Source: a virus | Virus record (IMG/VR): IMGVR_UViG_3300009157_000042 | Location: 1-27,294 of that record | Strand: one strand, 5' to 3' | DNA: 27,294 nucleotides | In this document: in pieces, positions 1-6,387 of the stretch | Position numbering within the stretch: the first letter of the stretch is position 1 | Layout of the letters: each line of letters opens with the position of its first letter | Notes under the pieces: model-generated | Told to the model about the DNA's origin: nothing | The model's database searches: none | The model's input: only the letters and a program-made list of their open reading frames with translations | Translations under genes and position numbers: made by a program

Positions 1-2
1 CC

Positions 3-518
3 CAGATTCAGCAAATCCATGTGTTGAAGGAAAAGATAGGTGGGTGGACGGGGAAAGCCGATCACGACAAACACCCGTATCGGGCCGCGCTGCTGGCCTA
101 CAAGACCACCGACGGGAAACCATGTACATCGTCCAAGGACCTTACGTTCGATCAGGCGGCCAACCTTCTACGCAGGATGCAAGGCACCTTCGACGCTCAG
201 GTTGAGAGCCTGGCGAAGTTGAACGGCGCTGGCCATCTCGAAGCCGCCACCCGCGAGCCTGGAAGCGACGATGGAGACGATCACATTGCCCGCCGCTCCA
301 GCCCGTACGACGACGCAGGCGACACGGGGGAAGCTCCCGAACCCGAGCTGATAGCAAACCTCCGAGAAGCAGCCAAATCCCACTGGGGGAAGAAAACCGG
401 TGACCTCGCCCCCCAATGGCTGGAAATGGAGTACGGGGTAAAAACAGCAGCAGAGCTAACGAAGTACCAAGCAACCCACGCCCTACAACGGCTGCTGTCG
501 GGACAGGTTTTGTCGTGA
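3..518 (+). CDS. GemA/annealing-protein C-terminal-like protein (5' partial)
   Basis: The reading frame is open to the left edge, so the true start lies outside; the first internal start codon is GTG at 21. The first visible residues (QIQQIHVLKEKIG) followed by YRAAL and TSSKDLTFDQA resemble the K-I-H ... S-S-K-D-L-T module known from GemA/gp16-like phage regulators and from the C-termini of phage single-strand annealing proteins. A second related unit (MEYGVKTAAELTKYQATHAL) lies near the C-terminus, separated by an acidic, low-complexity linker. The stop overlaps the next start by four bases. With the N-terminus missing I cannot decide between a GemA-type regulator and the tail of a RecT/ERF-type recombinase; the neighbouring nuclease and zinc proteins fit either. 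Confidence 0.45.
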   Translation, partial: QIQQIHVLKEKIGGWTGKADHDKHPYRAALLAYKTTDGKPCTSSKDLTFDQAANLLRRMQGTFDAQVESLAKLNGAGHLEAATREPGSDDGDDHIARRSSPYDDAGDTGEAPEPELIANLREAAKSHWGKKTGDLAPQWLEMEYGVKTAAELTKYQATHALQRLLSGQVLS

Positions 519-754
519 GCATGCCGCTGTGCCTCGTGTGCGGCTGGGAAATCGACGACGAGGTGATGACCCCCTGCCCACAGTGCGGCGGTGCGCAGGA
601 GCACGGTGACGCCGACTGCTGGTTCTGTTTCGGCATGGGCCAGCAAGCCGTCGACTACTGCGGCTGCCCGGGGCGACGCCGAGAGGACGGATGGCTTAGC
701 TGTGCGCAGGCGCCCGCCCGACAAACGAACATTCCCGGAGCAGGGCCGCTGTGA
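515..754 (+). CDS. Cys-rich zinc-ribbon microprotein
   Basis: A 79-residue protein starting at GTG 515, which overlaps the upstream stop as GTGA and has AGG at 505-507 at good spacing; ATG 521 is an alternative. It carries CLVC, CPQC, CWFC and CGC motifs, enough ligands for two zinc sites, and the CPQCGG and CFGMG segments recall DnaJ-type cysteine repeats. No enzymatic motif is visible. Many phage early proteins of this sort bind nucleic acid or a host protein, but that is inference. It sits in an overlap-coupled series with the next two genes. Confidence 0.7.
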   Translation: MSMPLCLVCGWEIDDEVMTPCPQCGGAQEHGDADCWFCFGMGQQAVDYCGCPGRRREDGWLSCAQAPARQTNIPGAGPL

Positions 755-1041
755 CCGGCGAACCCATCCGCCCCCAGCCCCGCCTTCCCGGCGAGCACCG
801 CGACTGCCCGAAGTGCGGCGGCACCGGAAAGATACCGAAGACTTCTTGGTTCGCCGGGAAGGCTCAGCACATCTTCGACATCGGCTACGCGAGCAGTCGC
901 AGGCAGGGTCCATGGGGTTACGGCATCTACGTTTGCCACCGCTGCCAGGTCGAGCGCACGAAGGGCAAAAACGGGCGCGTCCTGTATCTGGTCAACGGGG
1001 AATGGATCGCGGCAGTGGGCTGCAAACCGAGGACGCCGTGA
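751..1041 (+). CDS. zinc-ribbon protein of unknown function
   Basis: A 96-residue protein starting at GTG 751 within a GTGA overlap. A CPKCGGTGKI motif near residue 20 and a CHRC motif near residue 60 make a probable four-cysteine zinc ribbon with a basic, glycine- and tyrosine-rich loop between. The CxxCxGxGK pattern resembles the zinc repeat of DnaJ and many phage orphan proteins. Its partner genes are another zinc protein upstream and an HNH-type nuclease downstream, all translated in series. Function unknown. Confidence 0.7.
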   Translation: MTGEPIRPQPRLPGEHRDCPKCGGTGKIPKTSWFAGKAQHIFDIGYASSRRQGPWGYGIYVCHRCQVERTKGKNGRVLYLVNGEWIAAVGCKPRTP

Positions 1042-1424
1042 CCACCGGCCTGAAGTTCCCCAAGCCTCCCAAGAGAGAGGCCAAGCCCAGACGGCCGATG
1101 AAGCGGTCGTGGATCAAGCGCAAGCGTCCCCGCCGCCTCTCCCGCAACTTGGGCGACCCCGCCTACATGGCCTTTGTTCGCACTCTGCCGTGCGCGGTGA
1201 AAGCAGGATGCTCGGCTGACTGCGAGGGTCCGATCCACGCCCATCACGCGGTCACTCGCGCTCGCGGAGGCAAGGACGACACCTGTATTCCGCTCTGTAA
1301 CCGTCACCACATGCAGTGGCACGACGCTAACGGAGTCTTCGCCGGCATGACACGTTTCGAACGATTCGCTTGGTCGGTAGCAGCGATAGAGGCAACGCAG
1401 CGAACGTACCGGGAGAGCAAGTGA
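1038..1424 (+). CDS. HNH/DUF968-like zinc endonuclease
   Basis: A 128-residue protein. The start chosen is GTG 1038 (GTGA overlap); the frame is open further upstream, but that part duplicates coding sequence of the two preceding genes. After a very basic N-terminus (about residues 10-35) come C52, C58 and C62, then HAHH (67-70), D81, CIPLC (83-87) and HH (90-91) with H95. The order Cys pair, His pair, D-x-C-I-P-L-C-x-x-HH-x(3)-H is characteristic of DUF968/Ref-like HNH nucleases, which cut DNA in phage recombination (P1 Ref needs RecA). The basic N-terminus suits DNA binding. Activity is inferred from motifs only. Confidence 0.75.
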   Translation: MTTGLKFPKPPKREAKPRRPMKRSWIKRKRPRRLSRNLGDPAYMAFVRTLPCAVKAGCSADCEGPIHAHHAVTRARGGKDDTCIPLCNRHHMQWHDANGVFAGMTRFERFAWSVAAIEATQRTYRESK

Positions 1425-1627
1425 ACAAGGCTGCCAATCGACCGTATACGGTCCTTCGCATGCTCGCTAGCTACGCTGACTACATCGGCTGCTCTTGTGC
1501 CTCCGGTGGCGAGGACTGCCGGGGGTCGCGTCAGTGCGCGCGCGCCGACTTTCGAAAATGGGTATCGCGAATGCGGATGCACTTCGTTGTCACGCGAGGT
1601 GAATTGAAACGGTTGCAGAGGAAGTAG
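1421..1627 (+). CDS. small protein of unknown function
   Basis: A 68-residue basic protein beginning at GTG 1421, overlapping the nuclease stop by four bases. It contains four cysteines in the middle (CSCASGGEDCRGSRQC), possibly a metal site, and a basic C-terminal helix ending LKRLQRK. It is the last gene of the first overlap-coupled block; after it comes a 167-base non-coding stretch. I do not recognise a family. Confidence 0.6.
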   Translation: MNKAANRPYTVLRMLASYADYIGCSCASGGEDCRGSRQCARADFRKWVSRMRMHFVVTRGELKRLQRK

Positions 1628-1651
1628 CCCCGCAGTCACGTGGAGAGCGCG

Positions 1652-1727
1652 AGCGCCGAGGGGCGCTAGTAGGTTAACGGAATCCGCTTTTAGCGGACAA
1701 AACTAGTGATCTAGGTTCCAAGAACCT
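1652..1727. promoter_or_regulatory. three phased inverted repeats upstream of integrase
   Basis: Three perfect inverted repeats with 6-base arms lie in the gap before the integrase: AGCGCC/GGCGCT at 1652-1667 (4-base loop), TCCGCT/AGCGGA at 1683-1697 (TTT loop) and AGGTTC/GAACCT at 1713-1727 (CAA loop). Their centres (1659.5, 1690, 1720) are spaced about 30 bases, close to three helical turns. CTAG also occurs twice (1703-1706, 1711-1714). Candidate roles are integrase-promoter control, accessory-protein binding or part of attP. A weak promoter-like pair (TTGTAA 1727-1732, TACGGT 1751-1756, 18-base spacer) follows. Function is inferred. Confidence 0.5.
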
Positions 1728-1794
1728 TGTAAGCCCTCTCTGACTTCGCGTACGGTAGCGCGCGCGGAGTCATGGGGGAGAGAGGCTTTCAGCG

Positions 1795-2958
1795 TTGGGG
1801 GACGAGCCGCAGCTAGCGACTGCGGAAAGGGACAGCCGCGACCCGGCATTGACACCGTCTGTCAACGCCGTCTTGTTGCGGCGTCAGCTTTCCGAGGCGT
1901 TGGCTGAAATACGCACGCTTCGGTACACGGTCGCGCATCAAGCGCGGCTGCTAGAGCACCTGGGACCCGAGACGCATCCTGCAGCACCGTCGGTGAACTG
2001 CGTGTACTGGCTCTTCTCCGACGTCCGCCGACACGAGAGGAGCTGGCATCTGCACTGGCAACGCCTCCAGCCCTCGCTACGTGGGCTCGGAACTATCCCG
2101 GCTACCGAAGTGACACCCAACGTATGGGCGAAGCACCTGGCGGCTCGCAGGCACGAAGAGCAACGAGGGGGAGGAACACCGTCGGGCGTCACCTTGAACA
2201 TCGAACTGGCGCGCCTCAAGGGCATGCTTGATTGGGCTGTCGAGGCGCAGCTAATCGACTTCAACCCGCTGCGAGCTGCGAAGCGAATCCAGGCCAGTGA
2301 CCAGCGGGAGACGAAGCTTTCCCCGGCCGACATCGACCGGCTGTTACTCGAGGCGGAGTCACTTCGCGATCAGCGGCTGTCGCCCGAAGACGACGATGGA
2401 ACGCGCTCGAAGCTTCTCCAGGCTGCCGCGTTGTGCTGGTTCGACTCCATGATGCGATTCAACGAAGCCCGCTCGATGCGACGGTCGCTGATTCAGCCAA
2501 ACGGCGACTACCGCATTCCACGCGAGCACACCAAGACGGACGCCGGGGCCCGTACCGTCACCCTGACAGCCAGGACCCTCGAAGCCATCCGGGCGATTCC
2601 CGTCGTCGAGGACAGCGACTACGTGTTTACCAATCCACGGACGGGAAAGCTTCTGAGCTACCACACGCTGCGTCGGTGGTTTCGGTGGACCTGTGAGAGC
2701 GCGAGACTCGACGCGAAGACAGCACCGCGAGACAAACGGATCGTGATTCACATGCTCAGACACGCCGGAGCAACCGCAGCGGACGCAGCGGGCGTCAGAC
2801 CTGGCGCGCTACAGACCGTGCTCGGACATCGCTCGCACGCCAGCACCGCCCGTTACCTCCACCGAGAGGGCGCCGAGTCAGCTCACCACGTCGCGGAGAA
2901 AATGGCCGAACTTGCGCACGGCGTAAAAAAGCGCAAGGGCCCTCGTAGAAAATATTGA
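1795..2958 (+). CDS. int: tyrosine recombinase integrase
   Basis: A 387-residue site-specific recombinase of the lambda-integrase family, catalysing integration and excision at att sites. An N-terminal helical part (1-60) and SAM-like core-binding domain (about 65-165) precede the catalytic domain, where the full set is visible: R221 (MRFNEA), K247 (HTKTDAG), H319 and R322 (HMLRHAG), H345 (LGHRS) and the nucleophile Y354 (TARYLH). The start is TTG 1795, with a purine-rich GGGGGAGAGAGG (1775-1786) eight bases upstream; no ATG or GTG start fits in this frame before the core-binding domain. The C-terminus is strongly basic. It stands alone between two structured non-coding regions. Confidence 0.95.
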   Translation: MGDEPQLATAERDSRDPALTPSVNAVLLRRQLSEALAEIRTLRYTVAHQARLLEHLGPETHPAAPSVNCVYWLFSDVRRHERSWHLHWQRLQPSLRGLGTIPATEVTPNVWAKHLAARRHEEQRGGGTPSGVTLNIELARLKGMLDWAVEAQLIDFNPLRAAKRIQASDQRETKLSPADIDRLLLEAESLRDQRLSPEDDDGTRSKLLQAAALCWFDSMMRFNEARSMRRSLIQPNGDYRIPREHTKTDAGARTVTLTARTLEAIRAIPVVEDSDYVFTNPRTGKLLSYHTLRRWFRWTCESARLDAKTAPRDKRIVIHMLRHAGATAADAAGVRPGALQTVLGHRSHASTARYLHREGAESAHHVAEKMAELAHGVKKRKGPRRKY

Positions 2959-2990
2959 CGGCTCCGGCTGAGTCGTGTTTCTTAGAAATC

Positions 2991-3096
2991 GTGACGCTCG
3001 AGTTCGTGCCCGGAAATCCCGCTCGCAAACCTGACCCGCATTCGAGCGTCACACCCCGCGTGCTGTCGGATGCGGGCGGGATTCCTGGACACGAAC
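2991..3096. repeat. interlocking inverted repeats downstream of integrase
   Basis: Two long inverted repeats interleave in A-B-A'-B' order. A is GTGACGCTCGA (2991-3001) with its perfect complement at 3042-3052. B (3002-3026) pairs with B' (3072-3096) at 21 of 25 positions, or 23 counting G-U. A third repeat, CCCGCAT (3035-3041) with ATGCGGG (3070-3076), competes with B'. A and B pairings cross, so an RNA copy would form a pseudoknot or switch between structures; as DNA it could be attP or an operator. It ends four bases before the AGGAGG of the next gene. Confidence 0.6.
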
Positions 3097-3110
3097 TTTA
3101 GGAGGTCGAG

Positions 3111-3248
3111 ATGCGCTCGCTATCGTTCAGATTGTGTGCAATTGCGTCACGTAATACAGGGCTGAAAGTCCGCACCGCCATCAAGGCTGGAGGCTTCGAC
3201 CCGCAGGGGGCTGGTAATCACAACCGCCGCTTGCTGGTGGTCCGGTGA
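3111..3248 (+). CDS. 45-residue basic peptide with KAGG...NHN motif
   Basis: ATG 3111 is preceded by a textbook AGGAGG (3100-3105) at five bases, and the stop overlaps the next GTG as GTGA, so this short frame is very probably translated. The product has nine arginines or lysines, one cysteine, and a segment GLKVRTAIKAGGF followed by GNHNRRLLV. From memory, short bacterial ORFs with a K-V-K/R-T-x-x-K-A-G-G ... N-H-N pattern occur widely without assigned function; I could not verify this. No membrane segment or HTH is evident. It is the first gene after the structured region and heads the long early operon. Confidence 0.7.
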   Translation: MRSLSFRLCAIASRNTGLKVRTAIKAGGFDPQGAGNHNRRLLVVR

Positions 3249-3580
3249 GCAAGTCAGCAAAGGCTCGGGCAGCTCGTCTCGTCAGGCTGGTGGAGGATGC
3301 CATCGAGTCCGGCGCCTTCACGCCTAATGAGTCGTTCTTCTACGTCAACCAGCGCCTCGGGCCATGCGGCTGTGTAAAGGCTGGCGCGCAGTTTGTTTCG
3401 GGTGACTTCTCTGGCTCGTGGTTCCACATCAAGGGTTTGAGCCTGTCGGAGTCGACGTCACTTGAGGCCGGGTACGAGCCGGGTGGCCCGACCATGCCGG
3501 ACGAGCCTGTAAGGCTGTCGGCGGCTTTCGTGGCCGCTGGCCAGGAGCTACGAAAGTTTCACCCGGCGGTTGGCCAATGA
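3245..3580 (+). CDS. small protein of unknown function
   Basis: A 111-residue protein starting at GTG 3245 in a GTGA overlap. The first 25 residues form a basic amphipathic helix (SKSAKARAARLVRLVEDAI), followed by a mixed part with a GPCGC motif. No known domain recognised. Its start is fixed by coupling to the 45-residue peptide upstream, and its stop overlaps the next ATG. Confidence 0.65.
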   Translation: MSKSAKARAARLVRLVEDAIESGAFTPNESFFYVNQRLGPCGCVKAGAQFVSGDFSGSWFHIKGLSLSESTSLEAGYEPGGPTMPDEPVRLSAAFVAAGQELRKFHPAVGQ

Positions 3581-3693
3581 CCTCCCGTCGCTACGCCTCC
3601 CTCAAGCGTCGCCTCCAAAGCCTCCGAGCTGAAGCCAAGAAGCTGGGCGCTCAGGTGGTGCGTCAGTGGGACATGCGCGGGAGAGGCAGATGA
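3577..3693 (+). CDS. 38-residue highly basic microprotein
   Basis: ATG 3577 overlaps the upstream stop (ATGA) and its own stop overlaps the next ATG at 3690 in the same way, so the frame is bracketed by coupling signals. The product is almost one arginine- and lysine-rich helix (SLKRRLQSLRAEAKKLGAQ) ending in MRGRGR. It could contact nucleic acid, but nothing specific can be said. Too short to judge by coding statistics alone. Confidence 0.5.
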   Translation: MTSRRYASLKRRLQSLRAEAKKLGAQVVRQWDMRGRGR

Positions 3694-3974
3694 GGCGCGT
3701 GAAGGTGGAAGTCACCGCCGATGACATCGACAATGGCGAACGCGGCAAGCCGTGTAGTTGCCCTGTCGCTCTCGCGCTTCGACGAGTGCTCTCCGATGTC
3801 GACGACGAGTTCGGGTTGTGGAAGTTCTGGGACAAGAACACGGCGAAGTGGCATCTCGGTATAGGGGTCAACACGCGGCTCACGCAGGCGCCGAGTGACG
3901 TCGAAACGTTCGCGTACAACTTCGACCGCGACATCTTCGTCGAGCCCTTCACCTTCGAAGTGGAACTCCCATGA
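3690..3974 (+). CDS. small conserved-type phage protein, unknown
   Basis: A 94-residue protein. ATG 3690 is preferred over an upstream GTG at 3666 because it sits in an ATGA overlap and has GGGAGAGG four bases before it. The protein begins MRRVKVEVTADDIDNGERG, then a CSCPVALALRR motif, then an acidic and aromatic C-terminal half (FEVELP end). The N-terminal pattern, in which a short strand leads into a 'nGer..cscPvAlAl' segment, is one I associate with uncharacterised phage proteins. Function unknown. Confidence 0.65.
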   Translation: MRRVKVEVTADDIDNGERGKPCSCPVALALRRVLSDVDDEFGLWKFWDKNTAKWHLGIGVNTRLTQAPSDVETFAYNFDRDIFVEPFTFEVELP

Positions 3975-4195
3975 AGGCCTCCCACGTAGACACCCTCATA
4001 GGTGTCCTGCTCAAGCTAGCGTGGGTGGTGGTTGGAATTGCGGTGCTGTCGCTGGCGGGATGCGAGAGGCGGCCATGCGTCAGGCAGGCATGCCAGCGCG
4101 AGGCTGTCATCGTCGTCGTGAACAGCGGCATTGGCGTTCCAATCTACGACGAGGTTTGTCACTGCGTTGAGTACGGGGACGGAGGTGTCAAGTGA
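3971..4195 (+). CDS. small predicted lipoprotein
   Basis: A 74-residue protein starting at ATG 3971 (ATGA overlap). A hydrophobic stretch (residues 9-29) ends in the lipobox L28-A29-G30-C31, so signal peptidase II would leave a mature 44-residue lipoprotein anchored at C31, carrying further cysteines (RPC, QAC, CHC) that could form disulphides. It lies in the early operon, not beside recognisable lysis genes. Known small phage lipoproteins include superinfection-exclusion factors (T5 Llp, P1 and N15 types) and the outer spanin Rz1. Early position favours exclusion and the lack of proline enrichment argues against Rz1, but both remain inference. Confidence 0.65.
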   Translation: MKASHVDTLIGVLLKLAWVVVGIAVLSLAGCERRPCVRQACQREAVIVVVNSGIGVPIYDEVCHCVEYGDGGVK

Positions 4196-4374
4196 GAGAC
4201 GGAGACTGCGAGGCTTGCGACCACGGCATAGCAACGCTCTGCGATGACTGCGCGAGCGATGAGGTGGCGTCAAAGGTTTCGGACTGGCTGGTCAAAGAGC
4301 GAGCCAAGCCGGCAACCGACATCACACCAGAAATCGCCGCCATCTTTGAGCGCTGCTCGGAAGACCTTCGCTAA
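4192..4374 (+). CDS. acidic CxxC microprotein
   Basis: A 60-residue protein starting at GTG 4192 (GTGA overlap). Two cysteine pairs (CEAC, CDDC) within the first 20 residues could hold one zinc ion; the rest is an acidic helical region (SDEVASKVSDWLVKERA). No known family. It sits between the lipoprotein and another orphan in a continuous overlap chain. Confidence 0.65.
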   Translation: MRDGDCEACDHGIATLCDDCASDEVASKVSDWLVKERAKPATDITPEIAAIFERCSEDLR

Positions 4375-4688
4375 TGGCCGCAGCGAAGCGCAAGAAGCTC
4401 GACGACGTCAAGGCCGACCTTCCCGCCCAAGCTCAGGTCGGAGACCGCATACGCCTCAAGCCAGAGCAAATCGTCAGCTACGTGAACGCCGCCAAGCAGG
4501 TCGGCTGGGAGTTTGACCCCTACCGCATTGTCGTCGTCACCCGGGAGGACAAGTACAACCCAGGCGGTGGACGGCGCCTGTTCTTTGAAGGCATCCCGTT
4601 TTGCTACTCGGCAAACGACGTGATTCTGGCCTGGAATACCGAGGGAGAGAGACGGGAAGAGCTGCAACGGAGAGGGTGGAACGTATGA
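4374..4688 (+). CDS. unknown basic protein
   Basis: A 104-residue protein; ATG 4374 overlaps the upstream TAA by one base (TAATG). A lysine-rich N-terminus (AAAKRKKLDDVKADL) leads into a probable alpha/beta domain with VGDRIRLKPEQIVSYVNAAKQVGW and a strand pair YRIVVVTREDKY. The VGDRIRL segment looks like a small beta-barrel edge, but no family could be assigned. ATGA overlap with the following gene. Confidence 0.65.
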   Translation: MAAAKRKKLDDVKADLPAQAQVGDRIRLKPEQIVSYVNAAKQVGWEFDPYRIVVVTREDKYNPGGGRRLFFEGIPFCYSANDVILAWNTEGERREELQRRGWNV

Positions 4689-4903
4689 AGCGCCGAAGGG
4701 TCTCCAGGTATGTCAGCGAGAGAGCGGCTGACATAGCCCGCACAGCGTTCGGCCCCACATGTCCGGCGGAATATTTCGCTGACGTGTTTGGGGCGCACGT
4801 CGAGCGGATTCTGAACGACGCCGCCAATTGGGCTGACGACGGCGGTGACGGCCAGCACATCAGGAAGATGGCGACAGAGCGTCAGCGAGGGACGTCGGCG
4901 TGA
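4685..4903 (+). CDS. unknown small protein
   Basis: A 72-residue protein from ATG 4685, in an ATGA overlap; the frame continues upstream but that part lies inside the preceding gene. Basic start (KRRRVSRYVSERAAD), then a predicted helix-rich part with CPAEYFADVFGAHVERILNDAANW. No recognised domain. Its TGA overlaps a GTG at 4900 that opens a 14-codon frame ending in a second GTGA at 4941, a possible coupling leader for the next gene. Confidence 0.6.
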   Translation: MKRRRVSRYVSERAADIARTAFGPTCPAEYFADVFGAHVERILNDAANWADDGGDGQHIRKMATERQRGTSA

Positions 4904-4940
4904 CTCCCCAAAGGACAGCCACTCTCCCGCGGGGCGCGGC

Positions 4941-5612
4941 GTGAGCGCACGGGCCTGCCAGGACTGCGGCTCTCCAATGTCCCTGCTAGAGACCAGCCAC
5001 GGCGGCCCGACCACGTTCCGAAAGATGGAGTGTGGGTGCGGTAGCCGGTTCGAGTCGGAGGAACGCATAGCCCGCCGACTCCCGCCCGCGCCTGCCCGCG
5101 CCCGCCGGCAGGCGCCCGCAAGCGTAGAGGCGCCTCCACCGTTACCCGGGACGGCCAACCCCTCGCCGAGTGGCGGGGGGATTGGGGGGCCTCCGCCTGG
5201 AGTGCCTGTTTTGATACCCACGTCTTCTGATCTGGACTCGAAGTCTTCCCTTCTAAGCAATCAGACGCGCGCGCGACGCAAAACGCCTGCCAACCCGAAC
5301 TTTGGACCAATGCGTGACGTGTTCATTGGTCGGTGGGAAGAGCGGTACGAAGACAAGTACATCTTCCAGGCAAAGGACGGCTCCTGCTTGGCGAAGATGC
5401 TTCGTGACGCGCCCCACCTCGTTGAGCGGTGGCCGGACATGGTTGACCGCTACCTAGCGGATTCGTTCTGGGCGTCCAAGCGCCACCCGATGACCGGGCT
5501 GGTGACGCGGCCAGTGGAGTTTGCCGGCGATGTCAATGCGCCCGTCCGGCAGGACAAATGGACCGACAGTCGGCGCACTGCGGTCGAGTGGGCACATAGG
5601 AAGGTCGGATGA
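4941..5612 (+). CDS. phage replication-initiator (O-like) candidate with zinc ribbon
   Basis: A 223-residue protein when started at GTG 4941. The frame is open upstream to 4845 but that part overlaps the preceding gene, and 4941 sits in a GTGA motif. It has an N-terminal zinc ribbon (C6, C9, C31, C33), a long proline-rich linker (about 48-95), and a C-terminal helical domain (about 120-195) with RWEERYEDKYIFQAKDG, MLRDAPHLVERWPDMVDRYL and FWASKRHPMTGLV. That block resembles the C-terminal part of phage replication proteins in which K-Y-x-F-x-x-K-D is followed by short helices and an F-W segment. The helicase-loader candidate follows immediately (ATGA). Role in origin recognition or helicase recruitment is inferred. 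Confidence 0.5.
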   Translation: MSARACQDCGSPMSLLETSHGGPTTFRKMECGCGSRFESEERIARRLPPAPARARRQAPASVEAPPPLPGTANPSPSGGGIGGPPPGVPVLIPTSSDLDSKSSLLSNQTRARRKTPANPNFGPMRDVFIGRWEERYEDKYIFQAKDGSCLAKMLRDAPHLVERWPDMVDRYLADSFWASKRHPMTGLVTRPVEFAGDVNAPVRQDKWTDSRRTAVEWAHRKVG

Positions 5613-6238
5613 CAAAGCGAGAATCGTTCGTGACGCTGATGGAGATGCTGGGCGAGACGTTCAACCGCCCTCTCACGGGCGGCTTGCTTGAGGGCTATTG
5701 GCTGGTCCTCGAAGACCTGACCGAGGCCGAGATGCGCGCCGCGGTCAAAGGGGCGCTCATGTCGAGCAAGTTCATGCCGACGCCGGGCGAGCTGCGCGCG
5801 GTCATTCGTCGCCCGATTGGATCGGCGCTGGACGCCATCCAGGCGTGGCAGGTTGTGCGCAAGGCAATCGACAAGTTCGATTACCTGGTCAACACCATCG
5901 ACTTCGGGCCGTTGGTCAACGCGGTGATCCGAAACCTGGGAGGCTGGGACACGCTCTGCACGGCAACACTCCCGGAGCTCGACAACCCCGGGTGGCTGCG
6001 GAAGCGGTTCGAAGAGGTTTACCGCAGCCTGGCAACGGCAGACCCGCAGTCAATCCACGGCGAGGCGCTTACCGGCGCTCTCCCGCCGAAGTGGGACCCG
6101 AAGGACAAGCGGGATTACATCGTGCCGCTTGATGGGAGCGCGCCAGTGCTGCGAATCGAAGCCAATGGGGCCTCTGATGCCAGGGCCAGCATCGCCGCTC
6201 ATATTGCATCCCTGGCGGACGACAAGGCGGCCGAGTGA
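5609..6238 (+). CDS. G39P/DUF6475-type helicase-loader candidate
   Basis: A 209-residue protein starting at ATG 5609 (ATGA overlap). Residues 1-70 fit the G39P-like helical module: a helix around YWLVLEDLTEAEMRAAVKGA followed by SSKFMPTPGELRAVI, the 'F-x-P-T-x-x-E-L' hallmark. Residues 75-145 match the DUF6475-type pattern (AIQAWQVVRKAIDKF, then FGPLVNAVIRNLGGWDTLC). In phage SPP1, G39P delivers the replicative helicase to the origin-bound initiator. With the O-like gene upstream and SSB downstream, this protein probably recruits a host DnaB helicase, since none is encoded in the window. Confidence 0.65.
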   Translation: MTKRESFVTLMEMLGETFNRPLTGGLLEGYWLVLEDLTEAEMRAAVKGALMSSKFMPTPGELRAVIRRPIGSALDAIQAWQVVRKAIDKFDYLVNTIDFGPLVNAVIRNLGGWDTLCTATLPELDNPGWLRKRFEEVYRSLATADPQSIHGEALTGALPPKWDPKDKRDYIVPLDGSAPVLRIEANGASDARASIAAHIASLADDKAAE

Positions 6239-6387
6239 CCTGCTACATCCCGGCCTGCACGGGATTCGCTAAGCTCGCGTGGCGAAAGGTGCAGCGGCAG
6301 GGGCCGCGAAAGCTTCGAGGCCGTCACCTACCAACGAACCTGGCGTTGTTCGCCTGTTACGACCACTGGCCCAAGGTGGTCTCGTGA
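6235..6387 (+). CDS. 50-residue Cys/His microprotein
   Basis: GTG 6235 overlaps the loader stop (GTGA) and its own TGA overlaps GTG 6384 the same way. The product begins MTCYIPACTGFAKLAW, continues with a basic stretch (RKVQRQGPRKLRGRH), and ends ALFACYDHWPKVVS. C3, C8, C41 and H44 could form one zinc site around an internal basic loop. The overlap at both ends and the conserved-looking CYIPACTGFA ... CYDHW pattern support a real gene; function unknown. Confidence 0.65.
   Translation: MTCYIPACTGFAKLAWRKVQRQGPRKLRGRHLPTNLALFACYDHWPKVVS

Noticed and set aside
1772-1816. ATG 1772 as integrase start
   Set aside because: It is in a different frame and stops after 14 codons; TTG 1795 with an upstream purine-rich site is the only fitting start.
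1652-3096. Confident assignment of attP
   Set aside because: Repeats flank the integrase on both sides, but without the host junctions no core sequence can be identified.
4604-5260. 218-residue minus-strand frame opposite the initiator gene
   Set aside because: Composition is Arg/Gly/Pro/Ser with no motif and it lies across two coupled rightward genes.
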